Assembly: GCF_003111685.1 (NCBI RefSeq)
Contig: NZ_CP022190.1
Span: 1 to 64,000 of the forward strand
Source of the DNA: Alloyangia pacifica
GTDB taxonomy: Bacteria > Pseudomonadota > Alphaproteobacteria > Rhodobacterales > Rhodobacteraceae
Length of the DNA stretch: 64,000 nt
Direction of reading: 5' to 3'
The translations under genes were made by a program, and so were the position numbers. The notes beneath the pieces are model-generated. The model was not told the DNA's origin. It made no database searches and saw only the letters and a list, made by a program, of their open reading frames with translations. Below are positions 1 through 8,491 of this stretch, piece after piece. Position 1 is the stretch's first letter; each line of letters starts with the position of its first letter.

Positions 1-1365
1 CGGGAATTGCGTCGCCTTCGCCTCGTCGCTGTTGTCCGGATTGAACACCAGACGCGAGGCATTGCCGTGCGCGTCCGGCACACCGGTCTGCCAGGCCTTG
101 ATGCCGGTTTGGAAGTCGCGGCCACGGACCTTGGCGAAGAACTGCGCGTTCGCCATCTGCTCGATGTTGAAGGTCACGCCGATCTTCGCGGCGTTCTGCT
201 GCACGTGCTGTCCCAGCGGGGCCGACCAGGGCAGCGAGCCGACGAAGATGGTCGCCTCGAAGCCATCGGGATACCCGGCCTCGGTCAGCAGTTCTTTGGC
301 CTTGTCGAGATCGAGCGAGAACGGCGTGGCCTCGTCCTTGGGCAGCGCCCCGAGCGCACCGGACTGCGCAAAGCTATGCCAGGGGGTGCCGAGGTACTGC
401 ATCACGGTGTCCGCCAGCGCGTCGTAGTCGATGAGATATTTCATCGCGCGGCGCACCTTGGGATCATCGAAGACCTCGTCGGCGGCGTTAAAGGTCCAGA
501 AGATCAACTGCGGCTTCAGGGCCGAGGTGACGTAGACGCCGTCCTTGGCCTCGAGCTCGCGCAGGTCGTCCGGCGTCAGGTCGCGAGCGATGTCGACATC
601 GCCGTTCTCGACCATCAGGCGCTGCGTGCCGGTCTCGGCGACATGGCGGATGAAGACGCGGCTGAGCTTGGGTTTCTCGCCGCTGTAGGTCTCGTTGGCC
701 TCGAGCACCACCGATTGGCCCTGGTTCCACTGCGCGAGGCTGTAGGGGCCGTAGCAGGCGGTCTTGTCCTTGAGGTACGCGTTGCCGGAATCGCCGTCCT
801 GCTCGTGCTCCATGATGAGCTTGCTGTCGAGCGTGCCCGCCACGCGGTTGGCGGCGATGGCCTGCATCAGCAGCGAGGTCGGGTAGACGTCGCCGAATTT
901 GAGCACCAGTGTCGTGTCATCGGGCGCGGTGATGCGCTCGTCCATATTCTCGACCGTGAAGCCGTAATCCGTCAGCTGCGCCGCGTTGCCGTAGCCGAGC
1001 GAGATGACGCGCTTGAGGGACCACATCGTATCCTGCGCGGTCACCGGATTGCCCGACGGGAAGACCGCGCCGGACTTCAGGTGGAAAGTGATGGTCTTGC
1101 CGTCCTCGGCCACGTCCCAGCTTTCGGCGAAGGCGGGTTGCACCTCGGCCTCGTTGCTCGGCACGCGGGCGACCAGCGTGTCGCAGGTGTTCTGCAGCAG
1201 CTCGTTGGTCACCACCTCGCCGACCTGGGCCGGGTCGAAGGTCGAAATCGAGTCGATGTTCCACGCCATGACAAGCGCGTTGGCCGGGGTCTCGGCATGG
1301 GCGGCGGGGACGGCCAGGGCAGTGGCGAGCGCCGCCGATGAAAATAGACGCAAATTGCGTTTCAT
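1..1365 (-). CDS. ABC transporter substrate-binding protein, peptide/nickel family (SBP_bac_5), 3' end cut by window
   Basis: This would be the periplasmic solute-binding component of a dipeptide/oligopeptide-type ABC importer. The frame is open from the ATG at 1363-1365 to the window edge (455 codons), with no stop. The N-terminus has a classic Sec signal peptide: MKRNLR, a hydrophobic core, then a PAAHAE cleavage region near residue 24. After that come family-5 features: an FDPAQVGEVV stretch, a FAESWDVAEDGKTITF stretch around residue 70, and SGNPVTAQDTMWSLKR, as in DppA/OppA-like proteins. Family members usually run 500-540 residues, so about 60-80 C-terminal residues lie outside. It sits 98 bp downstream of an M20 amidohydrolase on the same strand, so the imported ligand may be that enzyme's substrate (an N-acyl amino acid or peptide-like amide). 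That link is inference; the family call is firm. Confidence 0.9.
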   Translation of the reverse strand, partial: MKRNLRLFSSAALATALAVPAAHAETPANALVMAWNIDSISTFDPAQVGEVVTNELLQNTCDTLVARVPSNEAEVQPAFAESWDVAEDGKTITFHLKSGAVFPSGNPVTAQDTMWSLKRVISLGYGNAAQLTDYGFTVENMDERITAPDDTTLVLKFGDVYPTSLLMQAIAANRVAGTLDSKLIMEHEQDGDSGNAYLKDKTACYGPYSLAQWNQGQSVVLEANETYSGEKPKLSRVFIRHVAETGTQRLMVENGDVDIARDLTPDDLRELEAKDGVYVTSALKPQLIFWTFNAADEVFDDPKVRRAMKYLIDYDALADTVMQYLGTPWHSFAQSGALGALPKDEATPFSLDLDKAKELLTEAGYPDGFEATIFVGSLPWSAPLGQHVQQNAAKIGVTFNIEQMANAQFFAKVRGRDFQTGIKAWQTGVPDAHGNASRLVFNPDNSDEAKATQFP

Positions 1366-1463
1366 GGACGAAGTATCCTTTTCCTGTTGGGGTTGGCCGG
1401 GCGTTCTCTGGCCCAGGCTAGGGAGCGGCGACGCCTTGTGCCGGCGCCGCCGAAGTCACGTGC

Positions 1464-2891
1464 TCACTCGGCCGCGGGGCGCGGTTTGAGCGGCGGAAGC
1501 ACGTCTTTGGGGATCGGGCAGACATAGGGCTCAGCGCCAAGCCGGTCGCGGTGATCCTTCTTAGCGCGGGCCAGCAGCGTCTCGTCGGCATAGAGCATGC
1601 GCGCGGTCGCCCCCATCACCTTGGCGGCGTAGATCATCCCCTTGTGCGCGGCGGGCGCCTTGCCCTGCGCGGTGATCTGCCAGCTGTGCCCCGGCGTGCC
1701 TATGGCATGCGTGGCGACCCGCGCCTGCACCGTCGGCACTGCCCAAGACACATCGGCGACATCGGTCGAGCCCATCATCTTCGTGCCGCGGTTCTCCATT
1801 GGCACGACGTAGTCGCAGAGCGGCTCGCCGCTGCGCGGCTTGAGCCCCACCGAGCGGTAGTTCGACGCGACATCCTCGGCGCTGAGCGTGGCTTGGATCT
1901 CGGTGGCGTACTGGCGGTCCATGTCGTCGAAGGGCACGCCGCCAAGCGCGTCCATGGCCTTCTGCATGGCTTCCTCGAGCGGCGTGTTGCCCAGCATGTT
2001 GGACACCGCCGACATCACCGAGATGCTGACCTCGGTGTCGGTCATCAGCGCCGCGCCGCGGGCGATCTTCTGCACCCTTTCATTGAGCGCGAACATGCCC
2101 GACAGCGTGGTCGAGCGGATCGCGTAGCGGGTCTTGGCCTTGCCCTGCACGACATTGGGAGCGGTGCCGCCGGCATCGAGATAGGCGTAGTGGATGCGGC
2201 TTTCCTGCGGGATGTGCTCGCGCAGGTACTGCACGCCGACGTTCATCAGCTCGGCAGCGTCGAGCGCAGAGCGGCCGAGATGCGGGGCAGCGGCGGCGTG
2301 GCTCGAGCGGCCGGTGAACTCGAAATCCATGCGCGTGTTGGCAAGGCTCTCGGCCTCATCGACCTTGGTCATAGAGGCCGGGTGCCAGGTGATCGCCGCG
2401 TCGACGTCGGCAAAGGCACCCTCACGCACCATGAAGGCTTTAGCGGCGCCACCCTCTTCCGCCGGACAGCCGTAGTAGCGCACCCGCCCGGGCAGGCCGT
2501 TCTCGGCAAGCCAGTCATTCAGCGCGCAGGCGGCAAGCAGCGCTGCAGAGCCCAGAAGATTGTGGCCGCAGCCATGGCCGTTGCCACCGGGCACGATCGG
2601 GCGCGGCTCCGCGATATTCGCCTCCTGACTGAGACCGGGCAGCGCGTCATACTCGCCGAGAATGGCAATCACCGGGCCACCCTCGCCTGCCTCGCCCATG
2701 ACTGCGGTCGGAATCCCTGCGACCTCTTCGGTCACCTTGAAGCCTTTGGCGCGCAGAACCTGCGTGTGCTCGGCACAGGATTCATACTCCGCATAGAGCG
2801 TCTCGGGCATTCCCCAGACACGGTCCGAAAGCTCTACGAGGTCATTCTGATGCGACTCAACGTGGGCCCAGATCGGTTCGGCATTCTGCAT
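1464..2891 (-). CDS. M20 family amidohydrolase, AbgB-like (p-aminobenzoyl-glutamate hydrolase subunit B type)
   Basis: This is a metal-dependent amidohydrolase of peptidase family M20D, 475 residues, close to AbgB length. It hydrolyses an amide bond in an N-acyl amino acid or aminobenzoyl-glutamate-like compound in the cytoplasm. Visible motifs are GEYDALPG, the metal-site GHGCGHN loop near residue 106, the PAEEGGAAK segment carrying the catalytic glutamate, and the dimerisation-domain stretch TGRSSHAAAAPHLGRSALDA. The start at 2891 (MQNAEPIWAHVE) is chosen because it begins at the usual family N-terminus; the 54 extra codons possible upstream look non-coding. The next gene on the strand is a peptide-type ABC binding protein, suggesting one uptake-and-cleavage unit. 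Exact substrate unknown. Confidence 0.88.
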   Translation of the reverse strand: MQNAEPIWAHVESHQNDLVELSDRVWGMPETLYAEYESCAEHTQVLRAKGFKVTEEVAGIPTAVMGEAGEGGPVIAILGEYDALPGLSQEANIAEPRPIVPGGNGHGCGHNLLGSAALLAACALNDWLAENGLPGRVRYYGCPAEEGGAAKAFMVREGAFADVDAAITWHPASMTKVDEAESLANTRMDFEFTGRSSHAAAAPHLGRSALDAAELMNVGVQYLREHIPQESRIHYAYLDAGGTAPNVVQGKAKTRYAIRSTTLSGMFALNERVQKIARGAALMTDTEVSISVMSAVSNMLGNTPLEEAMQKAMDALGGVPFDDMDRQYATEIQATLSAEDVASNYRSVGLKPRSGEPLCDYVVPMENRGTKMMGSTDVADVSWAVPTVQARVATHAIGTPGHSWQITAQGKAPAAHKGMIYAAKVMGATARMLYADETLLARAKKDHRDRLGAEPYVCPIPKDVLPPLKPRPAAE

Positions 2892-3303
2892 GGTAGCTTC
2901 CGCTTTCAGTTTTACTCTGATGAAAGCAGTCTCTGAGCAGACGGCCAGCCCTGTCCAATGACGAAGCGCGAAGATTTCATTCGCATCTGGAATACAGAAG
3001 GCACCGCGCGCGCCGGGGCGGGATTTCCTGCATGCAGAGATGGCCTCTGGCATCGCAGGGATCGGCAGGCGGGTCCGGATCGCGATTGCATGGAGTGGCG
3101 GCGCTGTCTCGCTGCGCCCAAAGATTGGGCGAAGGCGCTCGATACCAACCAGTCTTGTACAGATTTAGCTTTCAAAAGGCCGCCGCAGATCTCTGCCACG
3201 CGCCGCCGCATGCTGGCTCACAGCTCAGGAGAACTGCGGTTCTGGAGATAGTGCCCCCGCGCGTGGTGTAGGAGCGTCGACCTTCGGAGAGGTCCGGGTC
3301 TGA
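2892..3303. other. Intergenic stretch between the amidohydrolase and the IS256 remnant
   Basis: About 410 bases with no supported gene. Short frames exist on both strands but have no recognisable domain, convincing ribosome site or codon pattern. The right part, from roughly 3250, probably includes the end of the IS256 element, since its transposase stops at 3304. This is the left border of the accessory island. Confidence 0.5.
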
Positions 3304-4380
3304 TCAGGATGCCACGGCGGGCAACCTGACGGTGGGATTGTCGGTGACGCGGGCCAGGGTTTCAAGGCTCATGTATCGCCGCGCCACTGCCCATTCATCG
3401 TTGGTTTCGAGCATCAGAGCGCCGACGAGGCGGATGATGGCGGCGTCGTTCGGGAAGATCCCGATGACATCCGCACGTCGCTTTACCTCTCGGTTCACCC
3501 GCTCGAACGGGTTGGTCGAAGCGATCTGGGTCCAGTGCTCTCGAGGGAACGACATGTAGGCCAACACATCGTCGCGGGAGTTGTCCATCAGGGCGCCGAG
3601 CTTGTGCTGTTTCTCCCGAAGGGCGTCCGCCACGACGGCCCACTGGTTCTCGGCGTCGGCCTTGCTTTCCTGGGCGAAGACCGTCTTCAACATCGCCGCC
3701 ACTGCCGTGCGCTGTTTCGCCGGGGCATGCGCCAGGGCATTGCGCATCCAGTGGATGCGGCAGCGCTGATGAGTGGCGTTGAAGACCCGGCGTGCGGCGG
3801 CCCGCAGGCCCTTGTGGTCGTCGGCGATGACCAGCTTGACGCCACGCAGGCCCCGGTCGGCGAGCCTGCGCAGGAAATCAGTCCAGAACACCTCCGCCTC
3901 GGATGGACCGGTTGCCACACCCAGAACCTCGCGCTTGCCGTCCTCGTTGACCGCCACCGCGAGTATCACCGCCTTGCTAATGATGCGCCCGCCGTCCCTG
4001 ACCTTCAGGTATGTGGCGTCCAACCACAGGTAGGGCCACGCGCCTTCAAGCGGCCGCGACAGGAAGGCGTCGACCCGCTCGTCGATTTCCATGCACAACC
4101 GGCTGACTTGGCTCTTAGACATGCCGCCAGCTCCCATGGCCTTCACTAGGTCATCCACGGACCGCGTGGAGATGCCGTGAACGTAAGCCTCCTGGATCAC
4201 CGCCACCAATGCCTTCTCGGCTGTCCGCCGCGGTTCAAGGAAGCTGGGGAAATAGCTGCCCTTGCGCAGCTTCGGGATCTCTAGCGCGATCCGGCCGGCA
4301 CGCGTATCCCAATCCCGCTCCCGGTATCCATTCCGCTGGGCCTCTCGCATTGGCGAGCGCGTGCCCTTGGCCGCGCCGGT
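3304..4380 (-). pseudogene. IS256 (mutator-type) transposase, 5' end missing
   Basis: DDE transposase of the IS256 family. The frame reads from 4380 down to a stop at 3304 (358 residues left of about 400). It begins in mid-protein with [10 protein letters not shown], which is normally preceded by 40-50 residues. Catalytic features are visible: [11 protein letters not shown] (first Asp), [10 protein letters not shown] (second Asp) and [15 protein letters not shown] (Glu), plus the conserved [11 protein letters not shown] and HWMRN segments. The reading frame is cut exactly where an IS3-type element starts at 4381, and the missing 5' part is not found on the far side of that element. An internal ATG at 4350 could start a 348-residue product, but it would lack the N-terminal DNA-binding part, so the gene is probably inactive. 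Confidence 0.85.
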
Positions 4381-4464
4381 TGTCCGGCGTCAGCGCCTAT
4401 GGGACATCTGAATTGATTTCGGAAAGGAGGGTTTTTGGCTCATCGTAACCACCAAGGAGTGGAG

Positions 4465-4839
4465 ATGAGACAGAAACCCGGAACACCGAAGCCTTCCGCC
4501 GAGAAGGTTGTGAAGGACATCCGCCGACGCACCCGCAAACAGCATTCGGCGGAGGAAAAGATCCGCATCGTGCTTGAGGGGCTTCGCGGCGAGGAGAGCA
4601 TAGCCGAGCTTTGCCGGCGCGAGGGGATTGCGACGAGCCTGTACTACAATTGGTCCAAAGAGTTTCTCGAGGCCGGCAAGAAGCGGCTTGCTGGTGACAC
4701 GGCGCGCCAGGCGAGTAGCCCGGAAGTGAAGGTCCTGCGGGCTGAGGCCAGCGCGCTGAAGGAGGCCTTGGCAGAGGCCACCCTTGAGAACCGGCTGCTC
4801 AAAAAAAGTATGATCGGGGATGGGGGAGACCACGAATGA
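4465..4839 (+). CDS. IS3-type element OrfA, HTH transposase subunit
   Basis: Small DNA-binding subunit, 124 residues. It carries an HTH_Tnp_1-like helix-turn-helix (EEKIRIVLEGLRGEESIAEL followed by CRREGIATSLYYNWSKEFL) and ends in a leucine-rich segment (LENRLLKKS) of the kind that mediates OrfA multimerisation. The ATG at 4465 is preferred over an upstream ATG at 4435 because an AAGGAGTGGAG ribosome site precedes it directly. The stop overlaps the orfB start as ATGA, so orfB is probably translated by coupling rather than by the -1 frameshift typical of many IS3 elements. Confidence 0.85.
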   Translation: MRQKPGTPKPSAEKVVKDIRRRTRKQHSAEEKIRIVLEGLRGEESIAELCRREGIATSLYYNWSKEFLEAGKKRLAGDTARQASSPEVKVLRAEASALKEALAEATLENRLLKKSMIGDGGDHE

Positions 4840-5816
4840 GGTACCCTGCATCCGAAAAGCTCGAGATTATCCGGCTCGTCGAGAGATCACATCTGCCCGC
4901 GGCGCGCACGCTGGAGATGTTCGGTATTCCGAAGACAACCTTCTATCGTTGGTACGACCGATACCGATCCCTTGGCGAGGCCGGTCTCGAGGATCGCCGA
5001 CCCCATCCGGGTCGGGTCTGGAACCGCATCCCTGATGCTGTCCGGCAGGATGTGGTCGGCTTGGCGCTGGAGGAGCCCGAACTCTCTCCAAGGGAGCTTG
5101 CGGTGCGCTTCACAGATACGAAGAAGTACTTTGTCTCAGAGGCTTCGGTGTATCGCATCCTCAAGGCGCACGACCTGATCCCGAGCCCTGCCTTCATCGT
5201 GGTCAAGGCTGCGGACGAGTTCCGCGATAAGACGAGCCGGCCAAACCAGCTCTGGCAGACCGACTTCACGTACCTGAAGGTGATCGGTTGGGGTTGGTAC
5301 TATCTGAGCACCATCCTGGATGACTTCAGCCGATATGTAATCGCCTGGAAGCTCTGCACGACCATGCGGGCCGAAGATGTCACTGACACGCTCCAGCTCG
5401 CGCTGGAGGCGTCCGGTTGCGACCAGCCGTCCGTGCTACACCGACCACGACTTCTCAGCGACAACGGCTCGTCCTACATCGCAGGCGATCTCGCAACCTG
5501 GCTGGAAGACAAGCAGATGGAGCATGTGCGCGGGGCCCCCAACCATCCGCAGACGCAGGGCAAGATCGAACGCTGGCACCAGACCCTGAAGAACCGCATC
5601 CTGCTGGAGAACCACTACCTCCCCGGCGCACTCGAGGCCGCGATCGAGACCTTCGTCGACCACTACAACCATCAACGGCTCCATGAGAGCCTCGGAAACG
5701 TCACCCCGGCCGACGTCTACTTCGGTCGTGCCAAAGCCATCGTAGCCGAACGAAGGAGGATCAAGGCCGACACCATCCGCCAGCGCCGCTTGCTCAACCA
5801 AACCCAGGCGGCATAA
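4836..5816 (+). CDS. IS3-type element OrfB, DDE (rve) transposase
   Basis: Catalytic integrase-core protein, 326 residues. An N-terminal HTH (TLEMFGIPKTTFYRWYDRY) is followed by an rve domain with the full DDE triad in context: WQTDFTYLKV, LLSDNGSSYI and QGKIERWHQTLK, then the conserved HYNHQRLHESLGNVTP tail motif. It starts within the ATGA overlap with orfA. No internal stop or frameshift is seen, so the element may still be able to move. Confidence 0.9.
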   Translation: MRYPASEKLEIIRLVERSHLPAARTLEMFGIPKTTFYRWYDRYRSLGEAGLEDRRPHPGRVWNRIPDAVRQDVVGLALEEPELSPRELAVRFTDTKKYFVSEASVYRILKAHDLIPSPAFIVVKAADEFRDKTSRPNQLWQTDFTYLKVIGWGWYYLSTILDDFSRYVIAWKLCTTMRAEDVTDTLQLALEASGCDQPSVLHRPRLLSDNGSSYIAGDLATWLEDKQMEHVRGAPNHPQTQGKIERWHQTLKNRILLENHYLPGALEAAIETFVDHYNHQRLHESLGNVTPADVYFGRAKAIVAERRRIKADTIRQRRLLNQTQAA

Positions 5817-5982
5817 CCTCAAACTGAACGAGCCAGACCCTCCTGACCGGCAGAGCATTCCCGGTCCCAAATTATTTGATGACGGACACTTGAGGTCATC
5901 CTGGGCACAATCAAATGGCACCCGCCCTCAAGAGGCTGCACCCTGACCGATGACGTGTCAAATCCGCGGAGGCATGGTCGCG

Positions 5983-6505
5983 TCATAGCGCCAGCGCGCG
6001 CTGCAGATCATCATGCTCGAAGGCGCTGGCCATGCGGTTGATCTCAGCCGAACGCGCACCGACCGACCTCGCGGTATCGCGCCAGGTGGCGGTGACTGTG
6101 GCCACCTCCCTGATGATTGCGCGCGCCTGCGCGAGCGTCAGGGCGAAGTATTCCGCCGCCTCTTCCAGCAGGTCGAGCGAACAGGTGCCCTCGTCGAGAT
6201 CGATATTGGTGGTCAGCACCCGCGCCTTGATGTCGTTCGGCACCGGATTGAGATCGTAGGCCGGCGACAGCGACCATCCCGCCTTGCCGCGCCAGAGGAA
6301 GCCGTGGTTGCGCAGATGATCGTCGACATTGGAGATCAGCACGCTGAAGACGACGCGGCGATACAGGGCCTGTGCATCGGTCTTGCCCTATGCGCCATGC
6401 TCAACCAGGGCATCGACGATCTCGGGATAGCTCCCGCGCTCGCCATCCTTGGCGCCCATCATCGCCATCCCTAGCAGGAGCCGAGTCGCCTCAGCGCTCT
6501 ATTGG
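5983..6505 (-). pseudogene. HipA-like kinase fragment (C-terminal part, internal amber codon)
   Basis: Remnant of a type II toxin-antitoxin HipA serine/threonine kinase. The stop is at 5983-5985. Reading back, the C-terminal HipA core is clear: VLISNVDDHLRNHGF (catalytic-loop region) and LSPAYDLNPVP. Further upstream the same frame continues through GAKDGERGSYPEIVDALVEH but is broken by a TAG at about 6388-6390, just before GKTDAQALYRRVVF. Above about 6505 the frame hits another stop and homology ends. The N-terminal kinase lobe and any hipB antitoxin are absent, so this is a dead fragment. It lies between an IS3-type element and the CBASS operon. Confidence 0.75.
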
Positions 6506-6740
6506 CGCTTTTCCAGACGATCCTCTTGCACGTTATCTTTGGAGGTCTGCTCAGGCTGCATATCAGAAGAAAGGCCGAAATCTGCGACGCCATGCGGCTC
6601 ATCCTCGCGACATCAAGGGAGAACACAAGGGAAACAAAAAGCAACAATTAGCGTTGCGAAATCCATATTGCCACCATATATTGATAAGTAGGATCGATTG
6701 AGGGAGGCAATCGGCAACCGGGTAGATAGAGGAGTTGTCC
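6506..6740 (+). promoter_or_regulatory. Leader region of the CBASS operon
   Basis: 235 bases without a gene, more AT-rich than the surroundings, especially 6620-6700 (for example AATTAGCGTTGCG and CATATATTGATAAG). The position and composition suggest it holds the promoter of the CD-NTase gene, but no confident -35/-10 pair or operator was picked. A ribosome site AGAGGAG (6728-6734) sits six bases before the ATG at 6741. Confidence 0.4.
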
Positions 6741-7985
6741 ATGCCCCTTGATCACACGTCCCCTGGGCTCGACGCCCTTCTGATTGCGACCGTTCTCCAG
6801 ATGGAGCTAAGCCCCCGCGACAACCGGGTGGCTGAGAAGCGCTACAAGCTGATCCCGTCACACATTGAGCGCGAAGGCAGTCCTTTGCGCCTCCATGTCG
6901 ATAATGCCTTGGTCTACGCACAGGGCTCCAGAGCGATTGGAACCACAATCGTTCACGGTGCAGATGAGGATCGTTTCGACCTGGACGCCATTCTTGAATT
7001 CGACACGCCGCTCGGCTGGTCACCGCGCCGGGTGTTGGACGAACTCTTCAAGGCCTTCCAAGGCTTCCCGGACGTGCAGGAGATCGAACGCTGCACGCGA
7101 TGCATTCAGCTTCGCTTCGCCTTCATGCATCTGGATGTGACGCCTATGGATCCTGCGCTGAAGCCGCGGCCAGAACGGGTCGGCGACATCTACCACAGCC
7201 CAGACGAAGGTCACGACGAACGCCACAAGGTGAACCCTTATGGATTTGCGGAATGGTTCAAAGGGCAAATTTCCCTTCCCAGCCAGATGTTCCAGGCTCA
7301 GGTTCGCAGCCTGCGCAACCAGCTTGAGATCAGGGACCGGCTTCGGCCCGGCATCATCGTCGCCGATGCAGATATCGACGAGTTGCCCGAGACTGTTGAC
7401 CCCATTCAAGATGCGCCGCAGGTGCTCGCCCTTAAGCTGATGAAACGCTACCTGAACCTCAGGTATGCCAACAGGAACGAGAAACGCCCCATCTCGGTCT
7501 ATCTGTCAAAAGTTGCCGCGCAGATCCCCCCGAACTCCTTTGGAGTCTGCGCCCAGCTTGAAGATCTTGCAGCTGAACTCGATCGTCGGATGAAATACGC
7601 TCTCGAGACCGGTCGTCGTCCGGAAGAGCGCAATCCGGCATTTCCCCAAGAAAATTTCAACGATCGCTGGCCTCAGAATACGCGCCAGATGGAAATGTTC
7701 CGCGGGGACCTGAGGCACCTCTTTGCCGAGCTTCAACGAGCCCGAGCCTCCGAGGTCGGGCAGATCCAAAAGATCTTCGATGGATTGTTCGGCGAACGTA
7801 TCAGCGGCAACGCCGTCAGGACATACATGGACAGCCTGTCCAATGCTCCGCAGAAAAGCGCGTATGAGCTCGGGAAGGGCTTCGTCGCAACTCCGGCACT
7901 CCTTACGCCGGGGGCCGCGCGCGCAGCCGCGACCTCCAAGGCACCTGCACACAACTTCCATGCGGGTGAGCTGCGGAAGAAATGA
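6741..7985 (+). CDS. CBASS CD-NTase (cGAS/DncV-like nucleotidyltransferase)
   Basis: Synthesises a cyclic oligonucleotide second messenger on phage infection. The protein has 414 residues from the ATG at 6741; a TTG two codons earlier is possible, but AGAGGAG is well placed for the ATG. The nucleotidyltransferase signature is complete: the G-S motif QGSRAIGT (Gly62-Ser63), then two metal-binding aspartates in RFDLDAILEFD (Asp80, Asp82), and a third acidic position in FMHLDVTPMD (Asp132). The rest is the helical SMODS-type half. It overlaps the next gene by ATGA. Gene order (CD-NTase, E2-like, HNH-SAVED) is that of a short type II CBASS operon. The nucleotide product cannot be told from sequence. 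Confidence 0.88.
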   Translation: MPLDHTSPGLDALLIATVLQMELSPRDNRVAEKRYKLIPSHIEREGSPLRLHVDNALVYAQGSRAIGTTIVHGADEDRFDLDAILEFDTPLGWSPRRVLDELFKAFQGFPDVQEIERCTRCIQLRFAFMHLDVTPMDPALKPRPERVGDIYHSPDEGHDERHKVNPYGFAEWFKGQISLPSQMFQAQVRSLRNQLEIRDRLRPGIIVADADIDELPETVDPIQDAPQVLALKLMKRYLNLRYANRNEKRPISVYLSKVAAQIPPNSFGVCAQLEDLAAELDRRMKYALETGRRPEERNPAFPQENFNDRWPQNTRQMEMFRGDLRHLFAELQRARASEVGQIQKIFDGLFGERISGNAVRTYMDSLSNAPQKSAYELGKGFVATPALLTPGAARAAATSKAPAHNFHAGELRKK

Positions 7986-8491
7986 AGCGGACCAAGCCCA
8001 GATCAGCAGAATCCCAGGTTCAGCGGATGGCACATAGATGGCCTTCCCTGAAGATGCGCGTGTATCGGCCGATGATAATCGATGCGACGCCATCGATCCA
8101 ATGGATAGGGCCGATCAGGGGCTTTCAGCGGGAGTATCGGATACTTGCTCAATGGAGTTGGCTGGAAGCAACTGCAGTCCCGTATGTCTTCTTGCTCGAA
8201 TCAGCTTTGAAGCCGCGGGACGGCGAGGACTATATCGACATCCCCCACCTGATCCTGGACGGCAAGACACCCGAAAACTCCGCGCTCTGCCTGTTCGACC
8301 CTGACGAGGGTCAATGGGACAACACCATGTGGATTTCGGACACGATCATTCCCTGGGCATCGGAGTGGCTCCACCATTACGAGTTCTGGCACGTCGATGG
8401 CCTCTGGCGGGGACCCAATGCACCCGGCCCGATCAACATACGTGAAATGCGTTGCCTTGCCGAAGGAGATCAAGATGGCCAGAGGAGCTAA
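7982..8491 (+). CDS. E2-like (ubiquitin-conjugating-fold) protein of short type II CBASS
   Basis: 169 residues, starting within an ATGA overlap with the CD-NTase and overlapping the effector gene by 17 bases, so translation is tightly coupled. The pattern matches prokaryotic E2-family proteins: HLILDG, then LCLFDPDEG with a likely catalytic cysteine (Cys103), then MWISDTIIPWASEWLHHYEF. In type II CBASS, Cap2 couples E1 and E2 activities to conjugate the CD-NTase C-terminus and raise its activity; 'short' systems carry only the E2 part. No E1 (adenylation) or JAB protease gene is present nearby. The E2 assignment rests on pattern and context. Confidence 0.72.
   Translation: MKRTKPRSAESQVQRMAHRWPSLKMRVYRPMIIDATPSIQWIGPIRGFQREYRILAQWSWLEATAVPYVFLLESALKPRDGEDYIDIPHLILDGKTPENSALCLFDPDEGQWDNTMWISDTIIPWASEWLHHYEFWHVDGLWRGPNAPGPINIREMRCLAEGDQDGQRS

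Larger units (their letters stand above)
4381..5888 (+). mobile_element. IS3-type insertion sequence (about 1.5 kb) with two overlapping transposase ORFs
   Basis: Ends inferred from imperfect terminal inverted repeats. The left end at 4381 reads TGTCCGGCGTCAGC and the right end, read on the minus strand from 5888, reads TGTCCGTCATCAAA. Both start with TG, as IS3-family ends do, and 16 of the first 25 positions match. The element holds orfA (4465) and orfB (4836). No matching 3-4 bp target duplication flanks it (left ...CCGGT, right CTTGA...), so one side has probably been deleted or recombined. It lies inside the 5' part of the IS256 transposase gene. Confidence 0.6.
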
